The notes: generated from the sequence alone by a model not told the origin. Shown: positions 1-9,212, numbered from the stretch's first letter. The stretch: DNA of 64,000 nucleotides from an uncultured Bacteroidota bacterium (GCA_902762805.1 CACWPQ010000009.1:1-64000), one strand, 5' to 3'. Numbers and translations are program-made.

Positions 1-756
1 ACGGTGGGGACGGTGATCGGGTACCGGTGGAGGGACCGGTGGTGCATGCGCGCGCGGCCGAGCCACTACAACGACCGCCGCAGCGAGGCGCAGCTGCAGC
101 AGCGGGGGCGCTTCAAGGCGATGATCCAGTTCGCCTCGCCGGCGACGCCGCTGCTGCGGCTGGGGCTGCGCGCCTGGGCGGCGGAGCACGGGCTGACGGA
201 GGGGAACGCCTTTTTGAGGCTGAACCACGGGTGTTTTTCTAGTATGGCTAGTATGGCTAGTATGACTAGTATGACTAGTATGGCTAGTGCGACTGGTGGC
301 ATTGACTTTCCGCAGCTGAGGTTTTCGTGGGGGAGCTTGCCCGGGCTGACGGGCGGGGTGGCGCGGCGCGTGGACGCGCTGACGGTGAGCGTCGGCTGGG
401 AGCGCGGGCTGGGGCGCGGGGCGGACCGCGTGCACATTTACGCCTATTGCCCGGCGGCGGGCTGGGGGCTGGCTGTGGCGGATGCCGCACGAGGCGCAAG
501 GCATGCGCAATTCACTCTGCCGCAGGAGTTTGCCGGCGAGGAGGTGCACCTCTGGGCTTTCGCGGTGAACGCCGAGGGGGTGGCTTCGGAGACCTGCTAC
601 CTGGGGTTTGAGGAGGAGCTGGAAAAACCAGAAAACCCGGAAAGTATGGAAAGTACAGAAAATCAGGAAATTCCAGAGCCGCGGACGCAGCACGCTGCGT
701 CCCTACAGGAGCCGGCAGCGAATAAGCCGCTGCAGCTGTCGCTGGACTTTGGATAA
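1..756 (+). CDS. DUF6266 family protein, 5' partial
   Basis: The frame is open from the first base, so the true start lies before the window; 251 codons and a TAA stop are visible. The opening (GTVIGYRW, then RWCMRARPS) and a later LNHGCFS motif fit, as I remember it, the DUF6266 family, a Bacteroidales protein of unknown function. The second half is poorly conserved in kind and is partly written by short repeats: a 9-bp array gives a run of Ser-Met-Ala/Thr triplets (residues ~81-100), and another 9-bp array gives a Glu-rich tail (residues ~207-227). A REP-like palindrome lies in frame just after it. No operon partner is visible. Family membership is a recognition call; function is unknown. 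Confidence 0.7.
   Translation, partial: TVGTVIGYRWRDRWCMRARPSHYNDRRSEAQLQQRGRFKAMIQFASPATPLLRLGLRAWAAEHGLTEGNAFLRLNHGCFSSMASMASMTSMTSMASATGGIDFPQLRFSWGSLPGLTGGVARRVDALTVSVGWERGLGRGADRVHIYAYCPAAGWGLAVADAARGARHAQFTLPQEFAGEEVHLWAFAVNAEGVASETCYLGFEEELEKPENPESMESTENQEIPEPRTQHAASLQEPAANKPLQLSLDFG
239..301 (+). repeat. 9-bp tandem array inside DUF6266 gene
   Basis: Seven consecutive 9-mers with unit CTAGTATGG and variants CTAGTATGA, CTAGTGCGA, CTGGTGGCA. Because the period is a multiple of three the frame is kept, giving the low-complexity SMA/SMT stretch. The CTAGT/CTGGT core recurs in the 9-bp arrays at 58752 and 62299. Confidence 0.95.
619..681 (+). repeat. 9-bp tandem array in 3' part of DUF6266 gene
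   Basis: Seven consecutive 9-mers sharing the pattern nnrGAAAnn (CTGGAAAAA, CCAGAAAAC, CCGGAAAGT, ATGGAAAGT and so on). They encode a repeated x-Glu-x tail. The array runs directly into the palindrome at 683. Confidence 0.9.
683..702. repeat. REP-like palindrome
   Basis: A 9-bp arm GGACGCAGC pairs with GCTGCGTCC across a 2-bp centre. It lies in frame in the DUF6266 gene and resembles the other short palindromes of this window in size and build. Confidence 0.75.
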
Positions 757-836
757 AAAAAACTTTGGTTTTTATGTGCGGCAGGGTGTGGCAGAAGCAC
801 GCGGGTGGAGAGCCGCATAGCGGCGACAGACAGTAG

Positions 837-856
837 CCGTGGGCGCAAGCCCACGG
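837..856. repeat. REP-like palindrome, CCGTGGGC arms
   Basis: CCGTGGGC, loop GCAA, GCCCACGG. The same 8-bp arms occur at 959-978 and 43844-43863 with different loops, so this is a dispersed repeat. It lies in the gap between the DUF6266 gene and the convergent lipoprotein gene. Confidence 0.8.
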
Positions 857-958
857 GCAGAAGCGAGACCGAAACAAGGGAACCCTGAAAGGGCGGCACC
901 TGTGTGATTTTCAATGTGTCGCCCCTTCGGGGCTCCCCGATTTTCACTGGCCGTCCGC

Positions 959-978
959 CCGTGGGCCTGCGCCCACGG
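959..978. repeat. REP-like palindrome, CCGTGGGC arms
   Basis: Second copy of the CCGTGGGC/GCCCACGG hairpin, loop CTGC, 122 bp from the first. The bases after it (CTATTATC) resemble those after the 43844 copy (TTATTCTA). Confidence 0.8.
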
Positions 979-1033
979 CTATTATCATGCGTCCCCGCTG
1001 GGGACGGCCGGGACAGTTATCGGGAAGTATCGC

Positions 1034-1981
1034 CTATTCGTAGTATTGGTACGTGAGCGTGTAAGTCCTTTCTCTGGTTTCTGTAGTTCCTCTATAGTAG
1101 TCATAGACTTCCTTTTTCACCTGCACATCAACCGATGCCGGGTATCCCGATTCGTCATAGGTATAGTTATAGATAATACTGATTGACTCCCTTTCGTACT
1201 CGCCGTCATCATCTACGGCCTCGACAGAGGTAATGTTATGGTCGGACCATGGGAAAAAGAATACAAAGAGTTCCCCGCTGTTATAGGCTTCTCTCATCCT
1301 TTCGAGTTCTGACGGGGTCTTTGCTCGCGATGGGAAGGGGTTCTTTTTTTCGTCATAACTTATCTCTACGTAGCGAGTACGACCCTCATCGGAGCTTTTG
1401 CTTCCGTAAAGAACCAAATTCCCTTTTTCAAACGTCATCGGCAGGCGCTCAGACCCCTCACGGTAATAATTCTCATCACTCCTGAAATATTTATGATCCC
1501 ATTTCTTCCACATACAGTCCACCCCTGCAATGGAGCCATCAGCATACGAATAACTATAAGTATGAATGCTGGAATCCTCGCCACTGTATTTACGCCACTC
1601 TTGCTCTATCACACGGTCTCCATCGTAGCGAATGTTGCAATAATTGAAGTAGCTGGGGTCCTCGCTCTCGCTCCTTTTCGCTGGAAGAGTTACGGTCGCA
1701 CCTGTTGCCCCATTGTACGAAAATATCATTGAACCATACACTTGCTCTCCATCGAAATGGACAAGTTTCATAAGGTCGCCCTCCCATTCAAAAGAAACCA
1801 TTCTGGGAACAAGAGTCCAATTACTGGGCGTGGTCTGAATCGACTTGATTTTCTTCTCAGGGGAGCTGATGGAGCCGCCGCCGGAAGGGGTCTCGGAGGA
1901 GGAGTTGTCTTTTTCGCCGCAGGCGGTGAAGAGGGCTGCGCTGGCGAGGAGGAACAAACTGTACTTCAGTACTTTCTTCAT
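1034..1981 (-). CDS. Predicted lipoprotein of unknown function
   Basis: A 315-residue protein read from the Met of MKKVLKYSLF. I prefer this to the in-frame Met 66 codons upstream because it gives a clean lipoprotein signal: KK, a hydrophobic core LFLLASAALF and a lipobox ending TAC (Cys21), followed by a Ser/Gly-rich tether. The rest is rich in Tyr, Ser, Asp and Glu with repeated short beta-type segments (YSYSYADG, YNYTYDESGYP) and no catalytic motif I can name. It is probably anchored in the outer membrane or periplasmic face. It resembles the loosely defined DUF4595-like lipoproteins of Bacteroidales, but I do not claim that family. It stands alone, with a good promoter far upstream at 2306-2336. 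Confidence 0.75.
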   Translation of the reverse strand: MKKVLKYSLFLLASAALFTACGEKDNSSSETPSGGGSISSPEKKIKSIQTTPSNWTLVPRMVSFEWEGDLMKLVHFDGEQVYGSMIFSYNGATGATVTLPAKRSESEDPSYFNYCNIRYDGDRVIEQEWRKYSGEDSSIHTYSYSYADGSIAGVDCMWKKWDHKYFRSDENYYREGSERLPMTFEKGNLVLYGSKSSDEGRTRYVEISYDEKKNPFPSRAKTPSELERMREAYNSGELFVFFFPWSDHNITSVEAVDDDGEYERESISIIYNYTYDESGYPASVDVQVKKEVYDYYRGTTETRERTYTLTYQYYE

Positions 1982-2305
1982 TGATATCGGGTGCCAGTTG
2001 TATAGCATCGGCGCATCGCTGTTAGGTTTTCCCTTGGCACGGAGGGGTGGGTTAATACAACAAAGAAAGTGGAGCCATCCATTTGACCCTATTTTCCATG
2101 TGAGGGCTGGACTCCCTGAAATATAAAATAAAGGTTCACTGAGTCGCTCCACAAGGATGTAAACAAATTTGAATAACAATCCATACGGAGCATTCCCGAC
2201 CCTTTATTCCCGATATTTCATTGCGAAGTGTCCAGTTTCACATGGTAGGAATAAGGCGAAAAATGCAACTTTCTCGGCAAACCATTCTCTTGCGGTTTGC
2301 GAGTG

Positions 2306-2336
2306 CAAAAGTACGAACTTTTTCGGATATGGCAAA
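2306..2336 (-). promoter_or_regulatory. Bacteroidota-type promoter for the lipoprotein gene
   Basis: On the minus strand TTTG (2333-2336), 19 bases, then TACTTTTG (2306-2313), a full match to the TTTG/TAnnTTTG consensus of the Bacteroidota primary sigma factor. The start would be near 2300, giving a leader of about 320 bases. Confidence 0.75.
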
Positions 2337-2386
2337 AAAAAATCTTCGGCGGTTCTTGCTGCAAGCTGCGTCAGCGACGAGAATGG

Positions 2387-2421
2387 AAAAAGGGAGCTCT
2401 AGGCGAAGAGAGCTCCCCTGA
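2387..2421 (-). terminator. Terminator of clpB
   Basis: A 9-bp arm GGGAGCTCT and its complement around an 8-base loop (2392-2417). On the minus strand the stem is followed by a T-rich run, just downstream of the clpB stop. Confidence 0.8.
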
Positions 2422-2446
2422 AAAGGATTGGACGGTACGCTTTGTT

Positions 2447-5044
2447 TTAGCCCTGCGCGGGGTTGTAGAAGACGAAGTGGTCGTCGATGACGTCGATGAT
2501 GATGGTCTGGTTGGACTGCACTTTGCCTTCGAGCATCTGGCGCGACATTTCGTTGAGTATCTCGCGCTGGATGACGCGCTTGACGGGCCGTGCGCCCATG
2601 GCTGGGTCGTAGCCCACCTCGGCCAGTCGGTTCACGGCCTCGTCGGTGGCGGAGATGGTGATGTCGTTCTGCTCGAGCATGTGGGCCACGGAGCGGAGCT
2701 GTATGCGGACGATGTCGCGTATCTGGCTCTGAGTGAGGGGCTGGAACATGATGATCTCGTCGATGCGGTTGAGGAACTCGGGGCGTATGCGCTGCTTGAG
2801 GAGGTCCATCACCGCCTGCTTGGTCTCGTCGAGCTCATAGGGCGTGGGCATGGTGGTGCCGGAGAGTTTCTCCCTGATAATCTCGCTGCCCATGTTGGAG
2901 GTCATGATGATGATGGTGTTCTTGAAGTCGCAGGTGCGTCCCTTGTTGTCGGTCAGGCGGCCGTCTTCGAGCACCTGGAGGAGGATGTTGAAGACGTCGG
3001 GGTGTGCCTTTTCGATTTCGTCGAAGAGGACGATGGAGTAGGGTTTGCGGCGGACGGCCTCGGTGAGCTGGCCGGACTCGTCGTAGCCGACATAGCCCGG
3101 AGGGGCGCCGATGAGGCGCGAGACGGAGTGGCGCTCCTGGTATTCAGACATGTCGATACGGACCATCATGTTCTCGTCGTCGAAGAGCACCTCGGCCAGG
3201 GCACGGGCGAGCTCGGTTTTGCCGACGCCGGTGGTGCCGAGGAAGATGAAGGAGCCGATGGGGCGCTTGCCGTCGGAGAGGCCGGCGCGGCTGCGGCGCA
3301 CGGCGTTGGCGATGACGGAGATGGCCTCGTCCTGGCCGACGACGCGGCGGTGGAGCTCGTCCTCGAGGTGGAGGAGGCGTTCGCGCTCGGACTGCAGCAT
3401 GCGGGTGACGGGGATGCCGGTCCACTTGGAGACGACCTCGGCGATCTGCTCGCTGTCGACCTCTTCGTTGATGAGTGCGCCGGAGGCTTGCATCTGCTTG
3501 AGTTGCAGCTTGAGGTCGTCGACCTTTTTCTCGGCCTCCTTGATGCGGCCGTAGCGCAGTTCGGCCACGCGGCCATAGTCGCCGGTACGCTCGGCCTGCT
3601 CGGCTTCGAACTTGTAGCTCTCGATGTTCTTCACCTCGGCCTGGATGCCCTCGACGATCTGTTTCTCGTTCTGCCAGCGGGCCTTCATCTGGTCGCGCTG
3701 CTCGCGCAGGCTGCCCAGTTCCTTGTCGATCTGGGCTATCTTGTCCTGGTCGTTTTCGCGCTTGATGGCTTCGCGCTCGATTTCGAGCTGGCGGATGCGG
3801 CGCTCGATTTCGTCGAGTTCCTCGGGGACGGAGTCGATTTCGAGGCGGAGTTTGGCGGCGGCCTCGTCGATGAGGTCGATGGCCTTGTCGGGGAGGAAAC
3901 GGTCGGAGATGTAGCGGTGGCTGAGTTCGGCGGCGGCGATGATGGCCTCGTCCTTGATACGTACGCGGTGGTGCACCTCGTAGCGCTCCTTGAGGCCGCG
4001 GAGGATGGAGATGGTGTCGGGCACGGAGGGCTCGTCGATGAGCACGCTCTGGAAGCGGCGCTCGAGGGCCTTGTCCTTTTCGAAGTATTTCTGGTATTCG
4101 GCGAGGGTGGTGGCGCCGATGGCGCGGAGTTCGCCGCGGGCCAGGGCGGGTTTGAGGATGTTGGCGGCATCCATGGCGCCTTCGCCGCCGCCGGCGCCGA
4201 CGAGGGTGTGGATTTCGTCGATGAAGAGGATGATTTCGCCGTCGGACTCGTTGACCTCGCGGATGACGCTCTTCAGGCGCTCCTCGAACTCGCCTTTGTA
4301 TTTGGCGCCAGCGATGAGGGCGCCCATGTCGAGGCTGAAGATGGTCTTGGATTTGAGGTTCTCGGCCACGTCGCCGCTGACGATGCGCTGGGCGAGGCCC
4401 TCGGCGATGGCGGTTTTGCCGACGCCGGGCTCGCCGATGAGGATGGGGTTGTTCTTGGTGCGGCGGCTGAGGATCTGCAGCACGCGCCGTATCTCCTCGT
4501 CGCGCCCAATGACGGGGTCGAGCTTGCCGGCCTGGGCCAGTTGGTTGAGGTTCTTGGCGTACTTGTTCAGGGCGTTCATGGTCTGCTCCTGGTTCTGGCT
4601 GGTGACCTTGGAGCCCTTGCGGAGGTCGGCGATGGCGGCGGCGAGGGCCTTCTCGCTGCATCCGGCGTCCTTGAGGAGCTGGCTGACGCGGTCGCGGCCG
4701 GCGAGGAGGCCGAGGAGGAGGTGCTCGACGGAGACGAACTCGTCGTTCATCTTGGTGGCGCGCTGCTGTGCCTGGACGAGGGCCTGGTTGGCGTCGTTGG
4801 AGAGGTAGACCTGTCCGCCGCTGACGCGCGGCAGGGCGGCCAGCAGGTCGTCCACCTGCTGGGTCAGGCGGGGGATGTTGACCTCCATCTTCTTGAGAAG
4901 GTAGGGCGTAACGTTCTCGTCTTCAGAGAGGAGCCCCTTGAGCAGGTGGGCCGGCTCGATGGCTGGATGCTGCCCGCCGAGGGCAATCTCCTGCGCCTTC
5001 TGCACAGCTTCCTGCGCCTTGATGGTGAAATTGTTGATGTTCAT
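2447..5044 (-). CDS. clpB: ATP-dependent disaggregase ClpB
   Basis: 865 residues, the usual ClpB length. The Clp N-terminal repeat domain (~1-145) is followed by a first AAA+ module with Walker A GEPGVGKT (~203) and Walker B ILFIDE, the long coiled-coil middle domain (~410-525) that distinguishes ClpB from ClpA/C, and a second AAA+ module with Walker [10 protein letters not shown] (~605) and [13 protein letters not shown]. It is a cytosolic hexamer that extracts proteins from aggregates together with DnaK/DnaJ. A terminator follows its stop. I see no HrcA/CIRCE-type site upstream. The second Walker A reads GTTGVGKT where ClpB usually has GPTGVGKT, a conservative change. Confidence 0.97.
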   Translation of the reverse strand: MNINNFTIKAQEAVQKAQEIALGGQHPAIEPAHLLKGLLSEDENVTPYLLKKMEVNIPRLTQQVDDLLAALPRVSGGQVYLSNDANQALVQAQQRATKMNDEFVSVEHLLLGLLAGRDRVSQLLKDAGCSEKALAAAIADLRKGSKVTSQNQEQTMNALNKYAKNLNQLAQAGKLDPVIGRDEEIRRVLQILSRRTKNNPILIGEPGVGKTAIAEGLAQRIVSGDVAENLKSKTIFSLDMGALIAGAKYKGEFEERLKSVIREVNESDGEIILFIDEIHTLVGAGGGEGAMDAANILKPALARGELRAIGATTLAEYQKYFEKDKALERRFQSVLIDEPSVPDTISILRGLKERYEVHHRVRIKDEAIIAAAELSHRYISDRFLPDKAIDLIDEAAAKLRLEIDSVPEELDEIERRIRQLEIEREAIKRENDQDKIAQIDKELGSLREQRDQMKARWQNEKQIVEGIQAEVKNIESYKFEAEQAERTGDYGRVAELRYGRIKEAEKKVDDLKLQLKQMQASGALINEEVDSEQIAEVVSKWTGIPVTRMLQSERERLLHLEDELHRRVVGQDEAISVIANAVRRSRAGLSDGKRPIGSFIFLGTTGVGKTELARALAEVLFDDENMMVRIDMSEYQERHSVSRLIGAPPGYVGYDESGQLTEAVRRKPYSIVLFDEIEKAHPDVFNILLQVLEDGRLTDNKGRTCDFKNTIIIMTSNMGSEIIREKLSGTTMPTPYELDETKQAVMDLLKQRIRPEFLNRIDEIIMFQPLTQSQIRDIVRIQLRSVAHMLEQNDITISATDEAVNRLAEVGYDPAMGARPVKRVIQREILNEMSRQMLEGKVQSNQTIIIDVIDDHFVFYNPAQG

Positions 5045-5164
5045 ATTGCTAATGTTTTTAATTGGTTACACGTTGCGTTGACAACCAAACAATAGCAACA
5101 ATCGTACCAACCATGAAGTCGACTGACAAAATGGCAGACAGGAAGTGGCTGTACAAGTCCGGGG

Positions 5165-5836
5165 TTATTTCTTCTTGGGGCGCGGCATGCGGATGTCGGA
5201 GAGGGAGTGCTTGCGGTGGAAGCGGTTGATGTCGACATAGCCGCGGATGCCGCTGACGTGGCCCGTCTCGGTGTACTGCCAGAGGGTGTAGCGCACCGAG
5301 GGGGTGCGGCGGTAGTTGGCGATGAAGAAGTGGTATTTGGCGTATTTCTTGCCTGCGAAGTGGGTTTTGTAGACGCGCTCGGAGGTGTAGATCATGGGGC
5401 GGACGCCGTATTCGGCCTCCATGAGTTCGAGCAGCTTGTCGACGCGCGCCATGTAGAGGCGGCCGGAGTGGTGCCCCTCAATGTCGAGCACGGGGACGAG
5501 GTCCTGCTCCTTTTTCTTGACCATCTTCTTGAAGTTGCCAAACTGCTGATAGGCAGTGGTCTTGCTGCTGTAGAGGTGGTAGCTGCCGACGAGCAGGCCG
5601 GCCTTGCGGGCGCCGGCGATGTTGGCCTTGTAGCGCGGGTCCTGTATGGAGGTGCCCTCGGTAGCTTTGATGTAGACGAAGCGGATGGTGGAGTCCTTGG
5701 CCACTTTGGTCCAGTTGATGGTGCCCTGGAACTTGGAGACATCGATGCCGCGGGTGCGCACCTGAGCCTCGGCGCCTGCGGCGCCGAGGCTCAGCAGCAA
5801 GAGCATCAGCAGCTTACATCTGAATTTCTTCACCAT
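5165..5836 (-). CDS. GH25 family lysozyme-like muramidase, secreted
   Basis: 223 residues from the Met of MVKKFRCKL; the longer in-frame start adds 11 unlikely residues and would lie deeper inside rng. A signal peptide (hydrophobic LLMLLLLSLGAAGAEA) precedes a GH25 fold: RGIDVSKFQGTINW (first catalytic Asp), FVYIKATEG, GSYHLYS, and PVLDIEG carrying the second acidic pair. GH25 enzymes cut the beta-1,4 bond between N-acetylmuramic acid and N-acetylglucosamine. The C-terminus ends in basic PRPKKK. The start overlaps the end of rng by 23 bases, so the two are probably co-transcribed; peptidoglycan turnover is the likely role. Confidence 0.9.
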   Translation of the reverse strand: MVKKFRCKLLMLLLLSLGAAGAEAQVRTRGIDVSKFQGTINWTKVAKDSTIRFVYIKATEGTSIQDPRYKANIAGARKAGLLVGSYHLYSSKTTAYQQFGNFKKMVKKKEQDLVPVLDIEGHHSGRLYMARVDKLLELMEAEYGVRPMIYTSERVYKTHFAGKKYAKYHFFIANYRRTPSVRYTLWQYTETGHVSGIRGYVDINRFHRKHSLSDIRMPRPKKK

Positions 5837-7367
5837 TGGGGTGGAAGAATTTGAACTCCATAAGGCCATACTGCTCGGACGCCTTCATGTCGAGACGCAC
5901 GTGGTGGCGACGCTGCCACTGGGCGCGGCGGCTGCGGATCCAGCCCTTGGTGAGGTAGGCGTGGATGTAGGGGTGCATGACGATGGTGAGGCGCTTCTCG
6001 TTGCTGGAGGTGAGCAGGTAGGTGAGGCTCGACTCCATCTCGTCGACCACCACGAGGCTCTGCTTGATGTGGCCGGTGCCGTCGCAGAGGGGGCATTTCT
6101 CCTGCACGTCGACCTCGATGGCGGGTCGCACACGCTGGCGCGTAATCTGCATCAGACCGAACTTGCTGAGTGGCAGCACGGTATGGCGCGCCTTGTCGCG
6201 TTTCATCTCCTCGCACATCACCTCGTAGAGCTTCTTGCGGTTCTCGGAGCGGTTCATGTCGATGAAGTCGACGATGACGATGCCGCCCATGTCGCGCAGG
6301 CGCATCTGGCGGGCAATCTCGATGGCGGACTCGATGTTGACCTGCAGGGCAGTGTCTTCCTGGCTGGTGCCGGCTTTGATGTGGTTGCCGCTGTTGACGT
6401 CGATGACGTGCATGGCCTCGGTGTGCTCTATATATAGATACACGCCCGAGCGGATGGTGACGATGCGGCCGAACATGCGGCGGATGTCGCGCTGGACGCC
6501 GAACTGCTCGAAGATGGGGGTCTCCATCTTGTAGTGCTTGACGATGTCCTCCTTGTCGGGGAGGGTGACCTTGACGAAGCGCTTCACCTCGTCGTAGAGC
6601 TGCGCATTGTCAACGTAGATGGCGCTGAACTCGTCGGTGATGAGGTCGCGCAGGAGGGCGGTGGTGGTGTCGAGCTCGGCGTGGACCTTGGTGGGGGCGT
6701 TGACGCGCTTGAGCTTCTCGGTCATCTTGGCCCAGTTGTCGAGCAGCTGGCGCAGGTCGGCGTCGAGTTCGGCCACCGAACGTCCCTCGGCCACGGTGCG
6801 TACAATGAGGCCGAAATTCTGCGGGCGGATGCTCTCCAGCAGGCGGCGCAGGCGGTTGCGCTCTTCCTTGTTCCTGATTTTCTGCGAGATGGAAATCTTG
6901 TTCGAGAAGGGGGCAAGCACCAAGTAGCGACCGGCGATGGAGATGTCGCCGCTGAGTTTGGGGCCTTTGGTGGAGATGGGTTCCTTGGTGACCTGCATCA
7001 AGACCGGCTGGCCCACTTTGAGGAGGTCCTCCAGGCTGCCCGACTTGGGAAGGACGGGCTCCACTTTGAAGTTGTCCAGCGTCTTGACACTGGCGTCGCC
7101 ATTCATGCCGAGGCGCATGTATTTGTCGACCGAGAGGTAGTCGGGGCCGAGGTCGAGGTAGTGCATGAAGCCTTCCTTCTCGCCGCCGAGGTCGACGAAA
7201 GCGGCGTTGAGGCCGGTCATGATTTTCTTCACTTTTCCGAAGAAGATGTCGCCGACGGCATACTGGCTCGAGGGGCTCTCCTTGTGGAGTTCGGCCAGCT
7301 TGCCCTCTTCGGTCAGGGCAATCTGCACACCGTCGGGGGTGGAGGATATGATGAGTTCTTTATTCAC
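5814..7367 (-). CDS. rng: Ribonuclease G (RNase E/G family)
   Basis: 517 residues, typical of the short RNase G form. An S1-like RNA-binding region (~38-125, with GLNAAFVDLGGEKEGFMHY) is followed by the RNase H-like and DNase I-like catalytic core. Both metal-binding acidic motifs are present, HVIDVNSG and IVIVDFIDM, as is the zinc-link motif CPLCDG that joins dimers in this family. It processes rRNA and decays mRNA in the cytosol. In Bacteroidota it often lies downstream of an HU gene, as here, where HU, the COX24-like gene and rng follow one another on the same strand. Confidence 0.95.
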   Translation of the reverse strand: MNKELIISSTPDGVQIALTEEGKLAELHKESPSSQYAVGDIFFGKVKKIMTGLNAAFVDLGGEKEGFMHYLDLGPDYLSVDKYMRLGMNGDASVKTLDNFKVEPVLPKSGSLEDLLKVGQPVLMQVTKEPISTKGPKLSGDISIAGRYLVLAPFSNKISISQKIRNKEERNRLRRLLESIRPQNFGLIVRTVAEGRSVAELDADLRQLLDNWAKMTEKLKRVNAPTKVHAELDTTTALLRDLITDEFSAIYVDNAQLYDEVKRFVKVTLPDKEDIVKHYKMETPIFEQFGVQRDIRRMFGRIVTIRSGVYLYIEHTEAMHVIDVNSGNHIKAGTSQEDTALQVNIESAIEIARQMRLRDMGGIVIVDFIDMNRSENRKKLYEVMCEEMKRDKARHTVLPLSKFGLMQITRQRVRPAIEVDVQEKCPLCDGTGHIKQSLVVVDEMESSLTYLLTSSNEKRLTIVMHPYIHAYLTKGWIRSRRAQWQRRHHVRLDMKASEQYGLMEFKFFHPNGEEIQM

Positions 7368-7501
7368 TAATACAGAGTATAATAGGGCAATATATACGAT
7401 TTGGCAAACAAATAAAACAAACTACATACCACCCCTTGTCGGGACAGTGTGTAATTTGTTTTAGTCTTTTAGGATAAGCGTCTTCGGCCTATGCGGCCAG
7501 C

Positions 7502-7591
7502 TTATTTCTTCTTATGTCTGTTCTTGCGCAGGCGTTTTTTACGCTTGTGGGTAGACATTTTGTGGCGTTTGTGCTTCTTTCCGTTGGGCAT
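7502..7591 (-). CDS. Small basic AURKAIP1/COX24-type protein, likely ribosome-associated
   Basis: A 29-residue ORF, MPNGKKHKRHK then MSTHKRKKRLRKNRHKKK, almost wholly Lys, Arg and His. I recognise this as the tiny Bacteroidota protein annotated as an AURKAIP1/COX24 domain protein; mitochondrial relatives are small-ribosomal-subunit components, so a ribosomal role is likely but inferred. It lies between HU (20 bases upstream) and rng. A second Met (12th codon) could be used. Confidence 0.85.
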   Translation of the reverse strand: MPNGKKHKRHKMSTHKRKKRLRKNRHKKK

Positions 7592-7611
7592 TGTTACAAG
7601 TACTTAAAGGG

Positions 7612-7896
7612 TTATTTAACTTTCTTTTTCACATCCTGCATGAAAGTCTTGGCGGGCTTGAAAGCGGGGATGTTGTGGGCAGGAATGATGATGGTGGTGT
7701 TCTTGCTGATGTTGCGGCCGGTCTTCTCGGCGCGTTTCTTGACGATGAAGCTGCCGAAGCCACGAAGGTAGACATTTTCGCCCTCGGAAAGGCTCTCCTT
7801 GATGACAGTCATGAACTCTTCAACAGTGGCCTGGATGGCAACTTTCTCGATACCGGTTTTCTGAGCTATTTCAGCTACGATTTCTGCCTTGGTCAT
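7612..7896 (-). CDS. hup: DNA-binding protein HU
   Basis: 94 residues, the standard HU length. MTKAEIVAEIAQKTG and the AxQATVEEFM dimerisation helices are followed by GENVYLRGFGSFIVKKRAEKTGRN, the hallmark HU/IHF segment, and the beta-arm with IIIPAHNIPAFKPAK. It is a nucleoid protein that bends and compacts DNA. A TATTTTTG promoter element lies 68 bases upstream. It is likely co-transcribed with the 29-residue basic protein and rng. Confidence 0.97.
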   Translation of the reverse strand: MTKAEIVAEIAQKTGIEKVAIQATVEEFMTVIKESLSEGENVYLRGFGSFIVKKRAEKTGRNISKNTTIIIPAHNIPAFKPAKTFMQDVKKKVK

Positions 7897-7963
7897 TTCT
7901 GATGTTATTTTTTAATGTTAATTACTATATTTTGCTAACTGTTTCTTAATCAAAAACGGAGTG

Positions 7964-7971
7964 CAAAAATA
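7964..7971 (-). promoter_or_regulatory. Promoter -7 element of HU
   Basis: TATTTTTG on the minus strand, a match to TAnnTTTG, in a strongly AT-rich gap (7897-8129) upstream of HU. No clear upstream TTTG at the right distance. Confidence 0.55.
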
Positions 7972-8129
7972 AGACTTTTTTTTCACACCGTGAATATTTT
8001 TTTTCAATTTTATTTTTTTTCAAGTCGGAATTCTTCTATATAACTTTGTAAAACAATATTTTACATCACAAAAATTATTTCGCCGCCCCCGCCCTGCCAC
8101 GAGGCTATTCGGGCTGCTTTTTCGGCTCT

Positions 8130-9005
8130 CTAGTGGCTAATTTTTAGTTTTTTACCATATATCATCCAGAGGATGGCGACGGAGGCCACGGTGCACCCGA
8201 GGGTGATGGGCCAGGCGGCGGCCATGGGCGCCTCGGGGTCGATGTCGAGCACGCCGCGGGCGATGAGCCAATAGAGCACTACCACCATGGCGTTGTTGAA
8301 GAAATGCGCCACCATGTTGGGCACCAGCGAGTTGGTGCCGAAGTAGAGGTAGCCCAGCACTGCGCCCATGATCAGGCGCGGCACGAAAACGAAGATTTCG
8401 CCGTGGAAGAGGCTGAAGACGGCGGCGGTGACCCAGATGGCCACATGTGGGTTCTTTGCCCAACGCAGCATCAGGTCCTGCATGCCAGCGCGGAAGAAGA
8501 GCTCCTCGCACACCGCCGGCACCACCGCGATGACCAGCAGGTTGCCCACCAGCGTGCCCACGCCGGCACCTGCCAGCAGACGCTCCATGACGCCCTGGGT
8601 CTGCTCGCCGATTTTGCGCAGCAGCTGCTCGACGGGCTCGAAGGGGCCGGGAAAGTGCCAGCCGTCGTTCCACACCCCGCTCCAGTCCATCAGCGGCATC
8701 AGCAGCCCCCAGGCCGCCAGGCCGACCAGGGCGAGCAGCCAGGCGCGGCGCGAGAAATCGAGGCGGAGGAAGGGGACGACCTCGTCGCGGTGGTAGAGCC
8801 ACACCAGCAGCGCCACGGGGCCGACGAAGGAGATCAGCTGTATCAACGTCTGCATAATCAGCAGGTTGGAGGGCGACTGGATGTCGACGCCGGCAAAGGC
8901 CAGCAGGACACTCGCCATCGAGGCGACGCCCATCAGCCCGAAGGAGACGGCAAACAGCATGAGCAACTGGAGGAAGGGATGTGCGGTACGGTTCATATAT
9001 ATCAT
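8130..9005 (-). CDS. CPBP family intramembrane metalloprotease
   Basis: 291 residues (288 if the second Met at 8996 is used) with about seven to eight hydrophobic segments. The CPBP (CAAX protease and bacteriocin-processing) motifs are complete: EELFFR (EExxxR), FSLFHG (FxxxH) and the late HFFNN (HxxxN), forming the intramembrane glutamate/histidine active site. Bacterial members are linked to prenyl-protein processing or self-immunity to bacteriocins, but the substrate here is unknown. It lies alone between HU and tRNA-Arg with no sign of a bacteriocin gene. Confidence 0.9.
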   Translation of the reverse strand: MIYMNRTAHPFLQLLMLFAVSFGLMGVASMASVLLAFAGVDIQSPSNLLIMQTLIQLISFVGPVALLVWLYHRDEVVPFLRLDFSRRAWLLALVGLAAWGLLMPLMDWSGVWNDGWHFPGPFEPVEQLLRKIGEQTQGVMERLLAGAGVGTLVGNLLVIAVVPAVCEELFFRAGMQDLMLRWAKNPHVAIWVTAAVFSLFHGEIFVFVPRLIMGAVLGYLYFGTNSLVPNMVAHFFNNAMVVVLYWLIARGVLDIDPEAPMAAAWPITLGCTVASVAILWMIYGKKLKISH

Positions 9006-9022
9006 TAATGTATTTTCGCCAA

Positions 9023-9050
9023 GGCGGCGGGCTGCATGCAGCCCGCCGCC
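9023..9050. repeat. Perfect 28-bp palindrome beside tRNA-Arg
   Basis: Two 14-base arms GGCGGCGGGCTGCA and its exact complement with no spacer. It lies between the CPBP protease start and the 3' end of tRNA-Arg. It could end the minus-strand tRNA transcript, but no T-run follows, so a REP-like repeat is more likely. Confidence 0.85.
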
Positions 9051-9062
9051 TGACTGGTTCGG

Positions 9063-9136
9063 TGACCCCGGAGGGATTCAAACCCCCGACTTTCGGAACC
9101 GGAATCCGACGTTCTATTCAGCTGAACTACGGGGCC
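9063..9136 (-). tRNA. tRNA-Arg (anticodon CCG)
   Basis: On the minus strand a 7-bp acceptor stem GGCCCCG/CGGGGTC with one G-T pair, a D arm GTTCAGCTGAATAGAAC, anticodon stem TCGGA/TCCGA with loop TTCCGGT (anticodon CCG, codon CGG) and T arm GGGGG-TTTGAAT-CCCTC fold without gaps. Length 74 with discriminator A; the full CCA end is not encoded. A CGG-reading tRNA fits the high GC of the genome. Confidence 0.97.
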
Positions 9137-9204
9137 AAAAACAGGACATTAACTGCATCCCCAACTTTTTATTGTGCGCCCTGCGAAAAAAAATCTTTTT
9201 TTTG

Positions 9205-9212
9205 TATCTTTG
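9205..9212 (+). promoter_or_regulatory. Promoter -7 element of the EamA transporter gene
   Basis: TATCTTTG, matching TAnnTTTG, 33 bases before the start codon in an AT-rich stretch. Confidence 0.6.

Larger units (their letters stand above)
1982..2446. other. Gap between lipoprotein gene and clpB
   Basis: Holds the minus-strand promoter at 2306-2336, a leader of about 320 bases to the lipoprotein start, and the clpB terminator at 2387-2421. An upstream in-frame Met at 2179 is possible but gives a protein without a recognisable signal. No other gene is supported. Confidence 0.6.

Noticed and set aside
2297..5095. Open frame of 932 codons antisense to clpB
   Set aside because: High-GC antisense shadow: runs of Val, Asp, Gly and Leu without any domain, while the minus strand encodes a full ClpB.
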